NCBI GenBank assembly: GCA_020853075.1
Contig: JADYZS010000448.1
Coordinates: 1-13,768, forward strand
Origin: Anaerolineae bacterium
Lineage (GTDB): Bacteria; Chloroflexota; Anaerolineae; JADYZS01
Length of the DNA: 13,768 nt
Direction: 5' to 3'
Within the stretch, counting starts at the first letter, position 1. The number at the start of each line of letters is the position of its first letter. The position numbers and the translations under genes are program-made. Shown here piece by piece: positions 1-6,576 of this stretch. The notes beneath the pieces were generated by a model. The model worked only from the letters and a program-made list of their open reading frames with translations. It did not search any database and had not been told where the DNA came from.

Positions 1-1
1 C

Positions 2-205
2 ATACTTCCTTTGATTGAACTCCCAGGGATTGTATTACCGGGCAAGCGCCGCTTTCGCCGGGCATTTGACCTGTACGTGGATCTCAACCTCCCATTCGCT
101 GATGCTTACCATGTGGCGCTCATGGAAAGCCAGGGAATATCTGAGATCGTTTCCTATGATGCTCACTTTGAGCGAATCCCCGGTTTGCGCAGAGTGGAGC
201 CGTAA
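2..205 (+). CDS. PIN-domain protein (VapC-like), C-terminal part only
   Basis: The reading frame runs in from before the window and stops at TAA 203-205, so only about 67 C-terminal residues are seen. They contain FADAYHVALMES followed by EIVSYDAHFERIPGL, the usual end of a PIN domain, where the Asp in FADA and the Asp in SYDAHF sit at the metal-binding acidic positions. PIN proteins of this type are Mg-dependent RNases, most often VapC toxins of toxin-antitoxin pairs. The antitoxin would lie upstream, outside the window. A TTG at 11 could be read as a start, but it would remove most of the domain, so truncation by the window edge is preferred. The next gene starts 6 nt after the stop, so the two are probably co-transcribed. 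Confidence 0.8.
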   Translation: MLPLIELPGIVLPGKRRFRRAFDLYVDLNLPFADAYHVALMESQGISEIVSYDAHFERIPGLRRVEP

Positions 206-211
206 TCAAAC

Positions 212-955
212 ATGTTCACTGACGCCATCACTCCCTTCCAATCTCTCTGGCTGACCGGCCTCCTCGTCCTGTGGGCGACATTGCTCTTTGGCGGTTTCGC
301 GTTCGGCAAAGCAGACGCCGGACGAATCCGGCGCATGCCCACCTGGACGCGCCTCACCTCGTCGGCTGCGTTGGTTGTGGCCGGTTGGAGTTGGTTCTGG
401 ATCACGCGGGGTAATGCCGCCAACTCTTTCGCCCTGTTAGTCGCTATCGGCATGACCTTTGGCTTTTTGGGCGATCTCTTCATGGCCCGTCTGCTGCCGG
501 TTTCCCGGTACGTCCTGGGCGGCATCGGCGCGTTCGGCCTGGGCCACGTCGTCTATATCGCCGCCTTCCTGCGCCTGGGCAACCAGGCGGGGTTGGCTGC
601 CGCCGGGGCGCGTTGGATCGCCTGGATTCTCTGGCTGCTGGTCGGGCTGGTTGGCTGGTATCTCGCCGTCTATCGGGGCCAACGCCCCACCGCTCTCCAT
701 CGGGCAGCCCTTCCCTATGCGCTATTGCTGGCGAGCACCGCGGGTTTCGCCACGGGCCTGGCGTTGCAGGCGCCGGTCTTTGTGTCGCTGGCTATCGGCG
801 GTGCCCTTTTCCTTCTCAGTGACCTGATCCTGGCGGCCCAGCTCTTCAATGGCGTCCGTTTCTACCTGATTGGCGACGTCGTCTGGCTCACGTATGGCCC
901 GGCCCAGGCCCTGATCGTGTATGCGGTGGCAGGCGCGCTGCGAGTTTTATCGTGA
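212..955 (+). CDS. YhhN/TMEM86-family membrane protein (lysoplasmalogenase-like)
   Basis: A 247-residue, very hydrophobic protein with about eight membrane segments. Family signatures seen: FLGDLF (Asp88), FGLGHVVYIAAF (108-119), LLSDLILA (202-209) and YGPAQALI (228-235). These polar residues inside helices are the conserved core of the YhhN family. Animal TMEM86B members hydrolyse the vinyl ether bond of lysoplasmalogens; activity in bacterial members is less certain, so the function here is inferred from the family. ATG 212 lies 6 nt after the preceding PIN gene, with a GGAG at 196-199 about 12 nt upstream, suggesting co-transcription. The stop codon lies within the 10-bp target duplication of the element that follows, so that insertion left the coding sequence intact. 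Confidence 0.85.
   Translation: MFTDAITPFQSLWLTGLLVLWATLLFGGFAFGKADAGRIRRMPTWTRLTSSAALVVAGWSWFWITRGNAANSFALLVAIGMTFGFLGDLFMARLLPVSRYVLGGIGAFGLGHVVYIAAFLRLGNQAGLAAAGARWIAWILWLLVGLVGWYLAVYRGQRPTALHRAALPYALLLASTAGFATGLALQAPVFVSLAIGGALFLLSDLILAAQLFNGVRFYLIGDVVWLTYGPAQALIVYAVAGALRVLS
946..955. repeat. Left target-site duplication of the MITE-like element
   Basis: TTTATCGTGA, identical to 1130-1139. The bases just outside and just inside the two copies differ, so the duplication is exactly 10 bp. It covers the last codons and TGA stop of the yhhN-like gene. Confidence 0.8.
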
Positions 956-1129
956 TAGGGCTGTGTCAAAGTGTCCGCCATCGGATAAAATCCGACGGCT
1001 GTGCATCCCTGTTAAGCCTGCGGAGCAGGCTTTATGGCCCGTGGCCGTCGGTTTCAACCGATGGTCAACGCCTCAGAGGGACAAGATTGGCATCTCTGTA
1101 CTCCGTTTCATGACTTTGACAGGGCCCTG
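956..1129. mobile_element. MITE-like non-coding element, 174 bp, with 10-bp target duplication
   Basis: The ends are imperfect inverted repeats: TAGGGCTGTGTCAAAG at 956-971 against the complement of CTTTGACAGGGCCCTG at 1114-1129, matching at 13 of 16 positions. The element is flanked by perfect direct copies of TTTATCGTGA at 946-955 and 1130-1139, as left by transposition. Inside are three hairpins: TCGGAT/ATCCGA (981-995), an 8-bp stem AAGCCTGC/GCAGGCTT with a GGA loop (1014-1032), and TCGGTT/AACCGA (1048-1061). The first and third can instead pair with each other (978-999 with 1044-1064), closing the whole element into one long fold. There is no convincing ORF, so it would have been moved by a transposase in trans. 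A 10-bp duplication fits IS4-like enzymes among others, but the family cannot be assigned here. Confidence 0.8.
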
Positions 1130-1139
1130 TTTATCGTGA
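1130..1139. repeat. Right target-site duplication of the MITE-like element
   Basis: Second copy of TTTATCGTGA. Removing 956-1139 reconstructs an uninterrupted pre-insertion site in which the yhhN-like stop is followed directly by GTGGTTGAATAG. Confidence 0.8.
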
Positions 1140-1148
1140 GTGGTTGAA

Positions 1149-1177
1149 TAGACAACACCTCTGACTTGCGCTATAAT
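1149..1177 (+). promoter_or_regulatory. Sigma-70-type promoter of the M16 peptidase gene
   Basis: -35 box TAGACA at 1149-1154 (5 of 6 to consensus), a 17-bp spacer and a perfect TATAAT at 1172-1177. The predicted start of transcription near 1184 leaves a leader of about 25 nt before GTG 1209. The promoter begins 10 nt beyond the right target duplication of the MITE-like element, so the gene does not depend on the element for its core promoter. Confidence 0.75.
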
Positions 1178-1208
1178 CCCTCCAATCTATAGGTATAAGT
1201 AAGGTATC

Positions 1209-2597
1209 GTGTCCACGTATCATTCTCTACAACAGATAGATAGAACCATATTACCCAACGGGCTCCAGGTATGGGCGAAGGAGCGCCCCGGCACCGGCAC
1301 GATTACGGCTATCCTGATCGTGCGTGTCGGCGCGCGCGTGGAAGACCGCAGCACTTCTGGCATCTCCCATTTCCTAGAACATCTCCTCTTTGATGGTACC
1401 GAGCGTTGGGACGAAGGCGAAATCCGCCAGGCTATTGAACGGGTCGGCGGCTCCTTCAACGGCTGGACGGGCCACGAGGGACCCGGCTTTGAGGTTGAGG
1501 TAGAGGCATCCCATCTGGCTACCGCGTTTGAGTGGCTGGCCGAGGTCGTTTTTCGTTCCACCGTTGCGCCAGACAAGATACGCAAGGAACGGAACATCCT
1601 CTTCCAGGAGAAGGGGGGACGGCTGGGCGTCCTCATCAACCTCTTTTTTGATGCGTGCGAACGGCTGGGTATCATCTACGATATGCGGCGCGAGGTGGTG
1701 CGTCGGCTATTCCCTGGCTCACGGTTAGAGGAATACATCATCGGGCGTGACCGTTCGCTCAGCCGCATCAGCCGCGCCCAATTGTTGGAGCACTACCATC
1801 GCTATTACGTGCCCAACAACATGGTCCTGATCGTGGTAGGTGACGTGACCTCGGCCCACGTTTTTGCGGAGGCCGCACGCTGCTTCGGCGGCTTCCCGGC
1901 AGGTGCGCTCCCTGCGCCGCCGCCCGCTTCCGGCCCGCCACCTGGCCGTTTCATAGACGTACGCGTGCGTTGGCCTTATTGGATTGATCGGGCTCTGGTG
2001 CGTCTGGGCGCGCGCACCGTCGGCCTCCGCGATAAAGACCGTTATCCTCTAGCCGTGCTCGGTTGGATGTTGGCCGACCGCCTCTGGACGGAGTTGCGAG
2101 AGCAGAAGGGGCTGGTCTATGGCGTGGGCGCGTACAACCACGAATACACCGACGGCGGCTACTTCACCGTTGAGACCGACTTTGACGGCGGACAGTTGGA
2201 GACCATCGTCACCAGCATCAAGAAAGACCTGGACGACCTGAAGGAGGGCCGTTTCAATGACGAACTTCTGGCTCGTGCCAAGCAAGTGCTGCGTGGTCGC
2301 GCCATCCTCAGCCTTGACTCCAACTACGAACTGGCCGCCATGTTCACCGAGCCCGCGCTCTACCTGCGGCCCGATGAGCCGGTGCCTGACCACTTCGCCG
2401 CGATTGAGGCCGTCGCCCGCGAGGACGTGCAACGCGTGGCACAGACCTATTTCCGTCCGGATAACAGTTACCAGGCACTCTTCCGTCCGGCTTTCACGCT
2501 GCGCGAGGCTCTCATCGGTGGCGGCGCGGCATTAGCCGCCATGGTGCCCCTTGTGGCCTGGGCGATACAACGTCGCCGCCATCGCCGCCGTTCCTGA
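1209..2597 (+). CDS. M16 (insulinase/processing-peptidase) family zinc protease with C-terminal membrane anchor
   Basis: A 462-residue M16B-type metalloprotease. The inverted zinc motif HFLEH is at 54-58 (His54 and His58 ligands, Glu57 catalytic), and Glu134, 76 residues further on, fits the third ligand. The N-terminal M16 half is followed by the C-terminal half with EQKGLVYGVGAY. Residues 434-453 form one hydrophobic helix followed by RRRHRRRS, which reads as a single-span tail anchor with a cytoplasmic basic end. There is no N-terminal signal peptide, so the catalytic domain is probably cytoplasmic and membrane-tethered, if the tail inserts post-translationally. The start is GTG 1209, with TAAGG just upstream (about 4 nt spacing); the family-typical LPNGLQV begins at residue 15, so little is missing. 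M16B proteins often work as pairs encoded side by side, but this one has no partner in the window. Confidence 0.88.
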   Translation: MSTYHSLQQIDRTILPNGLQVWAKERPGTGTITAILIVRVGARVEDRSTSGISHFLEHLLFDGTERWDEGEIRQAIERVGGSFNGWTGHEGPGFEVEVEASHLATAFEWLAEVVFRSTVAPDKIRKERNILFQEKGGRLGVLINLFFDACERLGIIYDMRREVVRRLFPGSRLEEYIIGRDRSLSRISRAQLLEHYHRYYVPNNMVLIVVGDVTSAHVFAEAARCFGGFPAGALPAPPPASGPPPGRFIDVRVRWPYWIDRALVRLGARTVGLRDKDRYPLAVLGWMLADRLWTELREQKGLVYGVGAYNHEYTDGGYFTVETDFDGGQLETIVTSIKKDLDDLKEGRFNDELLARAKQVLRGRAILSLDSNYELAAMFTEPALYLRPDEPVPDHFAAIEAVAREDVQRVAQTYFRPDNSYQALFRPAFTLREALIGGGAALAAMVPLVAWAIQRRRHRRRS

Positions 2598-2807
2598 GCC
2601 CTCACTCTCCCCCATCCGTGCGGCGAGTATCCCGCAAGGGGACGGTCGGTACTCCACCCTGGGAGGGCGGAGCCCGACACAGGGAGTACCTGCGCCCACG
2701 GGACTTTCCCCCCTCCCTCTCCTGTACTCATCCCGCGGAGCGGGACTTTGCGGGCTTTCCACCGCCAAAATTGGGAGAGGGAGGGGGCGAAGGGGGTAGG
2801 TGAGGGC
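2598..2807. repeat. Nested palindromic intergenic element, about 210 bp
   Basis: Starts right after the M16 stop. The outer ends are inverted: GCCCTCAC at 2598-2605 pairs with GTGAGGGC at 2800-2807, with weaker pairing continuing inward. Inside is a perfect 14-bp arm CCCCCTCCCTCTCC (2709-2722) facing GGAGAGGGAGGGGG (2774-2787), and another pair GGTACTCC/GGAGTACC (2648-2655 with 2683-2690). Small hairpins: CCC-GCAA-GGG (2631-2640), GGGC-GGA-GCCC (2665-2675) and TCCCGC-GGA-GCGGGA (2731-2745). The right half resembles dispersed repeats of the type CCCTCACC...CCTCTCCCAATTTT known from many bacterial genomes. No clean target duplication was found. Open frames across it are compositional accidents. 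It may also act as a 3' structure for the M16 mRNA. Confidence 0.65.
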
Positions 2808-2864
2808 CGCTTCCCAACACCCTTCGCAAGCAATAGAAAACGCATCCCCCACGAGGTGCCACGT

Positions 2865-4028
2865 ATGAAAGGTCGCACTCTCCTCATGATCCCTGGGCCC
2901 GTAGAATCGGAGCCCGAAGTGATGGCGGCTTTGGCCGACCCTGCTACCAGCCACGTCGCCCCTGCGTTCATAGAGATATTTGGCCGCGCCCTGGAGCGGC
3001 TGCGCACCGTCTTCAGTTGCCCCGACGGCCAACCCTTTGTTGTCGCGGGTTCCGGCACCCTGGCGATGGACCTATTGGCCGCGAACCTGACCGAGCCGGG
3101 GACGCGAGCCTTGGTGGTCAACACTGGCTATTTCGGTGATCGCTTCGGTGACATGCTCGCGCGCTACGGGGCGGAGGTGACTCACCTGCGCGCGCCAGTG
3201 GGGGGCGCGCCCACACCGGCAGAGGTGGACGCAGCCCTTTCTCTCCGCCGTTATAATCTCCTCACGATCACCCACGTGGACACTTCTACCGGCGTGCGGG
3301 CCGACGTGCAAGGCATCGCCGCGATAGCCCGCCGTCACGACGTCCTCTGCTTGGTGGATGGCGTCTGCTCTGTCGGCGGCGAGGCGCTAGATATGGCGGC
3401 TTGGGGTGTGGATGCGGCCTTGACCGCGTCGCAGAAGGCATTGGCCGTGCCGCCCGGCCTTGCCCTGGCCGTCGCCGGGCCGCGCGCGCTGGCGGCTTTC
3501 TCTGCGCGCAAAACGCCCGTCGCCAGTTACTATTCTGATTGGAGCCTCTGGCTGCCGGTCATGCAAGCCTATGAAGCGCGCAAGCCCGCGTACTTCGGTA
3601 CGCCCGCGGTCAATCTGGTGCACGCCCTGGAAGTGAGCCTGGCGCAAATCGTGGCCGAGGGGATGGCGGCGCGCGTCACCCGCCATCGCCGTCTGAGCGA
3701 TGCGCTGAAGGGAGGCATCGGCGCGCTGGGGCTAAACCAGGTTCCGCTGCGCCCGGAGTTGGCCGCGACGACCCTCACCGCGGTCTATTACCCCGATGGC
3801 GTGAACGCCTCGTTCTTGCCCAAGGTTGCCGCTGCCGGCGTTATCCTGGCCGGTGGCTTACACAAAGAGATCCGGGATCGCTACTTCCGCATCGGCCACA
3901 TGGGTACGGTGCGCCCGGCAGACATCCTGGCAACCCTGGGCGCGCTAGAGACGGGCCTGGCTGCGGCGGGCTACAGGTTTGACCACGGCGCCAGTGTCTC
4001 CGCGGCTCAGGCCGCGCTCGTGGGGTGA
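2865..4028 (+). CDS. Class V PLP-dependent aminotransferase (alanine/serine-glyoxylate type)
   Basis: A 387-residue fold-type I transaminase of the alanine-glyoxylate/serine-pyruvate branch. It opens with MIPGPVESEP, has AGSGTLAMDL (61-70) for phosphate binding, THVDTSTG (136-143), the cofactor-contacting Asp165 in LVDGVCSVGGE, the Schiff-base Lys191 in TASQKALAVPPG, and a C-terminal FRIGHMG with Arg342 as the likely substrate-carboxylate ligand. It should transfer an amino group between small amino acids and glyoxylate or pyruvate in the cytoplasm; the exact substrate cannot be read from sequence. Length is normal for the family. ATG 2865 is chosen because GAGGTG lies 6 nt upstream and the family begins there; an in-frame ATG at 2748 would translate repeat DNA. 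No good promoter was seen between the palindromic element and the start. Confidence 0.88.
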   Translation: MKGRTLLMIPGPVESEPEVMAALADPATSHVAPAFIEIFGRALERLRTVFSCPDGQPFVVAGSGTLAMDLLAANLTEPGTRALVVNTGYFGDRFGDMLARYGAEVTHLRAPVGGAPTPAEVDAALSLRRYNLLTITHVDTSTGVRADVQGIAAIARRHDVLCLVDGVCSVGGEALDMAAWGVDAALTASQKALAVPPGLALAVAGPRALAAFSARKTPVASYYSDWSLWLPVMQAYEARKPAYFGTPAVNLVHALEVSLAQIVAEGMAARVTRHRRLSDALKGGIGALGLNQVPLRPELAATTLTAVYYPDGVNASFLPKVAAAGVILAGGLHKEIRDRYFRIGHMGTVRPADILATLGALETGLAAAGYRFDHGASVSAAQAALVG

Positions 4029-4075
4029 ATGAGCGCGGCGTTTCCTTACCCTTCCTCTTCGCGAAACTGTTGTGT

Positions 4076-4103
4076 TTGCTGCCTGCGCGCCCTATGGTAC
4101 AAT
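4076..4103 (+). promoter_or_regulatory. Extended -10 promoter of nadD
   Basis: TGGTACAAT at 4095-4103 gives a TGn extended -10 with hexamer TACAAT. The best -35 is TTGCTG at 4076-4081 (weak, 16-bp spacer), as expected when an extended -10 compensates. Transcription would begin near 4110, leaving a leader of about 60 nt. Confidence 0.6.
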
Positions 4104-4169
4104 GCGTGCGGTTTTCTTGCGATTCTCATTGTGGGTACGTTGCTACATTACGCGAGGGAACGTGAACTC

Positions 4170-4799
4170 ATGCCAAACGATCTGACGCGCGTCGGCATCC
4201 TGGGGGGAACCTTTGATCCGGTGCACATCGGGCATCTGATTCTGGCCGAAGAAGCGTGGGCGCGGCTAAAGTTGTCGCAAATCCTCTTTGTGCCTGCGGG
4301 CGATCCGCCCCACAAGCGTGGCCTCCCTCTTTCGCCAGCGCGCCACAGGCTCCGCATGTTAGAACTCGCCCTCGCCGGCAACCCGCATTTCGCCCTCTCG
4401 CGGGTGGATACCGACCGCCCCGGCCCTCATTACACGCTTGACATGGTGCGTTTGTTGCAAGCGCAGTTAGGCCCCCAGGCAGAACTCTATTTCCTCATGG
4501 GCTTTGACTCGTTGATAGAGTTTCCCACCTGGCACAGGCCTCAGGAACTCCTGGCTCTCTGCCGCCTGGTCGCCCTCACCCGCTACGGTTACGAGTTGGA
4601 CTGGAATAAACTGGAGGCCGCGCTCCCCGGCCTGCGACAACGGGTGACGCTCCTGCCGATGCCGGAGTTGGAGATAGCATCTCACATCATTCAGCAGCGG
4701 GTGCGCGAGGGCTGGCCCATCCGCTACCAGGTGCCCGCGCCAGTGGTGGAGTATATCCAGCAAAACCACCTCTACCGCAATTCGGTGAAGGCGGAATAA
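4170..4799 (+). CDS. nadD: Nicotinate-nucleotide adenylyltransferase NadD
   Basis: A 209-residue cytoplasmic enzyme that joins nicotinate mononucleotide and ATP to give deamido-NAD, the central step of NAD synthesis. The nucleotidyltransferase signature GGTFDPVHIGH spans 12-22; VPAGDPPHKR (41-50), FLMGFDSL (108-115) and the C-terminal IRYQVPAPVVEYI (184-196) are all NadD-typical. One oddity: the phosphate-binding ISSTxIR motif reads IASHIIQ at 169-175, so the first Ser, the Thr and the Arg are replaced. ATG 4170 is chosen because GAGGGA lies 10 nt upstream and the signature then starts near residue 9; the frame is open back to 4029, but that would include the promoter. nadD is often followed by rsfS; here the next gene is convergent. 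Confidence 0.92.
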   Translation: MPNDLTRVGILGGTFDPVHIGHLILAEEAWARLKLSQILFVPAGDPPHKRGLPLSPARHRLRMLELALAGNPHFALSRVDTDRPGPHYTLDMVRLLQAQLGPQAELYFLMGFDSLIEFPTWHRPQELLALCRLVALTRYGYELDWNKLEAALPGLRQRVTLLPMPELEIASHIIQQRVREGWPIRYQVPAPVVEYIQQNHLYRNSVKAE

Positions 4800-4831
4800 A
4801 TCATTGATTCGGGGAAAAAGAAACCGGTCAC

Positions 4832-6040
4832 TCAATAGTCGCGACAGATCAATGGCAGATACATACGCCGCAGCAACGTCTGGCCGACTTGGATCCGCCG
4901 ATAGTCAATGGTGTGATATTGGTGCGCCCCGTCCCAATGCTCAAAGGTACCCAGGCCTATCGCGCTCGCAAGCCTCAGATAATCGTCCGAACCGGTCGGG
5001 ACGCCGCTTTCCGCATCAAGGAAATCGTACATCACGCAGTCAATCGCGACCGGGTCAGTTGAGAAGAAAAGGCTGTTCGGCGATTTGTTGCCAAAGGTCG
5101 GCCAGGGGCTGGGGACCTCATCATAATTGTTTATCCGCGCCCCATAGAGACCATCGCCAACTGTGAGCACGGTCTTGTTTTTGAAATGCGGATTGTTATA
5201 GATGTCCACCAGACCGTTGTAGGTGGAAAGGTATTCCCCGTCGCCGAGGTCCACCGACCAGTGGACGAGATCGCAGCGGTTGAAGGAGCCGAAGTGATTT
5301 TTGAATCCGAGCGTGACTCCAGCCATGCCATGTTTTTTCATGATCGGCATGTTGATCAGGTACGTCGCGTTGGCCAGCGCGTTGCAGATTGGGCGGTCGC
5401 TGATCGCAGGTTTGCCGGCAGGAACGTTAAAGTGAACCTTCTGAGAGGTGCTGTAGCCAAGCGCGGTGGAACAACCCGGCTCATTTGCGTGAAATTGCAC
5501 GTTGGGGTACAGCGCCGTGACTTTGTCCATGAGACGCGAGGGCATTTCACCGTTGTGCCAACCATTCGTCACGTCGTATATCCAGATGTCGTTTTCGGGA
5601 ACGCCGATCGCTTTCAACCCGCGGATGACCGCATTGATCGGTTGCGGGAGCGCATCAATCACTTGACCGTCGCTACCGCAGCTGGCATTGTTGAGATTGA
5701 TCTTGATCGCGACCTTCTGGCCGGCGGTGTAGCCTGGGATGAGGGCACGCCACGCGCCAGCGAGGGTAACCGTGTTCGTTAAGGCCATCACGCCCCGATC
5801 GGTCATCGCGTCCACAGCTGTCTGACTGATGTAATCGCCGTACCAGCCCGTGGCGTAGTCCCAATAGGTCGCCTCGTTGCTGTGGGTATGAATGACGCGG
5901 TTGGACAGCATCGCGGCCTGCGCCGACATGGTTCGCTCGGCGCATGCTGAGCGCGATGGATAGCGACCAAGTGCAACGGTTGCTACCGCGCTGAGTAGAA
6001 ACTCACGGCGCGAGAATTTCGGCAATTGGGAGTACTTCAT
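4832..6040 (-). CDS. Tat-exported DUF362-domain protein
   Basis: A 402-residue protein. Its N-terminus carries a twin-arginine signal, SRREFL at 10-15, then a short hydrophobic stretch (14-24) and a possible cleavage after ACA at 34, so it is probably folded in the cytoplasm and exported. The body shows DUF362 hallmarks: KINLN (113-117), MPIMKKHGMAGVTLGFKNHFG (231-251), GDGLYG (295-300) and DPVAID (329-334). DUF362 has no settled biochemical role; some members are fused to ferredoxin-like 4Fe-4S domains, but no such cysteine cluster is present here. The C-terminus ends in MYLPLICRDY. The start codon overlaps the stop of the upstream toxin gene (TAATG) and has GAGGGAAG just before it, so translation is probably coupled. 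It converges on nadD with a 32-nt gap and no visible terminator. Confidence 0.85.
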   Translation of the reverse strand: MKYSQLPKFSRREFLLSAVATVALGRYPSRSACAERTMSAQAAMLSNRVIHTHSNEATYWDYATGWYGDYISQTAVDAMTDRGVMALTNTVTLAGAWRALIPGYTAGQKVAIKINLNNASCGSDGQVIDALPQPINAVIRGLKAIGVPENDIWIYDVTNGWHNGEMPSRLMDKVTALYPNVQFHANEPGCSTALGYSTSQKVHFNVPAGKPAISDRPICNALANATYLINMPIMKKHGMAGVTLGFKNHFGSFNRCDLVHWSVDLGDGEYLSTYNGLVDIYNNPHFKNKTVLTVGDGLYGARINNYDEVPSPWPTFGNKSPNSLFFSTDPVAIDCVMYDFLDAESGVPTGSDDYLRLASAIGLGTFEHWDGAHQYHTIDYRRIQVGQTLLRRMYLPLICRDY

Positions 6041-6576
6041 TATCTTCCCTCAGTAGACCAGTCTGCTAGGGACTTGCCCAAAATCTCGCGGCGCACCCGC
6101 TTGCAGAGGTCGGGATGAACCCAGATATCCTCCCGGCTCTCTATGAGCGCCAGCAACTCCTCAAATACTGCCGAGGTCAACATATCTCTGTGAAAAGCCT
6201 CCACCAGGACTCCCAATGAACCGACGGTGACCAGACCTAACCGATCTGCTATGGAACGGGCATAGACCTCGTCCATAAGCAACAATGCCCGATGTGGTAT
6301 GGCTAAGGCGATGGCCTCGCGCTCGCCATTACCCAAACGGGCTTCGCCGGTCAATTCTGGCGGCAGAGTGGACGGCGCCGTCGGCTGCCATTCCATCCTG
6401 TCCAAAAAGGTGCGAATTGCCTCCGCGTCCGGGTATGCTCGCATCCGCCCCACAATGATTGCCTCATAGTGAACTGCTTCCGGCACGATGACAATGCCGT
6501 AAAGAGCGGGCAGCAGATGCAGATGGTTGAGTTTAGCCAGGGTAATGAGAGGGCCGGAATTCGTGACGGCGGTCAT
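6040..6576 (-). CDS. DUF3368 PIN-like toxin of a type II toxin-antitoxin pair
   Basis: A 178-residue protein. It starts VTNSGPLITLAKL (4-16), has Glu38 in VHYEA, LGNGEREAIALA (81-92, Glu85/Glu87), MDEVYAR (101-107) and GLVTVGSLGVLVEA (114-127), the usual order in DUF3368/COG2405 PIN-like proteins, which are predicted metal-dependent RNases. The first acidic residue of classical PIN domains is Asn6 here, a substitution common in this subfamily. ATG 6576 overlaps the stop of the antitoxin gene by 4 nt (ATGA) and has no strong ribosome-binding site of its own, so it likely depends on coupled translation. Its stop overlaps the DUF362 start by 1 nt. RNase activity is inferred from family and context only. 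Confidence 0.85.
   Translation of the reverse strand: MTAVTNSGPLITLAKLNHLHLLPALYGIVIVPEAVHYEAIIVGRMRAYPDAEAIRTFLDRMEWQPTAPSTLPPELTGEARLGNGEREAIALAIPHRALLLMDEVYARSIADRLGLVTVGSLGVLVEAFHRDMLTSAVFEELLALIESREDIWVHPDLCKRVRREILGKSLADWSTEGR

Noticed and set aside
921..1139. 72-residue frame across the end of the yhhN-like gene and the MITE-like element
   Set aside because: It overlaps a real gene and hairpin DNA and has no protein-like features; the element is better explained as non-coding.
2551..2803. Small open frames across the intergenic element
   Set aside because: Pro/Gly/Arg-rich translations of palindromic repeat DNA without ribosome-binding sites.
2748..2864. Upstream in-frame extension of the aminotransferase to an ATG at 2748
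   Set aside because: It would translate the palindromic repeat, has no family similarity, and ATG 2865 has a good GAGGTG site and a family-typical N-terminus.
4029..4169. Longer nadD starting at 4029
   Set aside because: The extra residues cover the nadD promoter and have a low-complexity Cys/Arg-rich composition; ATG 4170 has a ribosome-binding site and the family-typical start.
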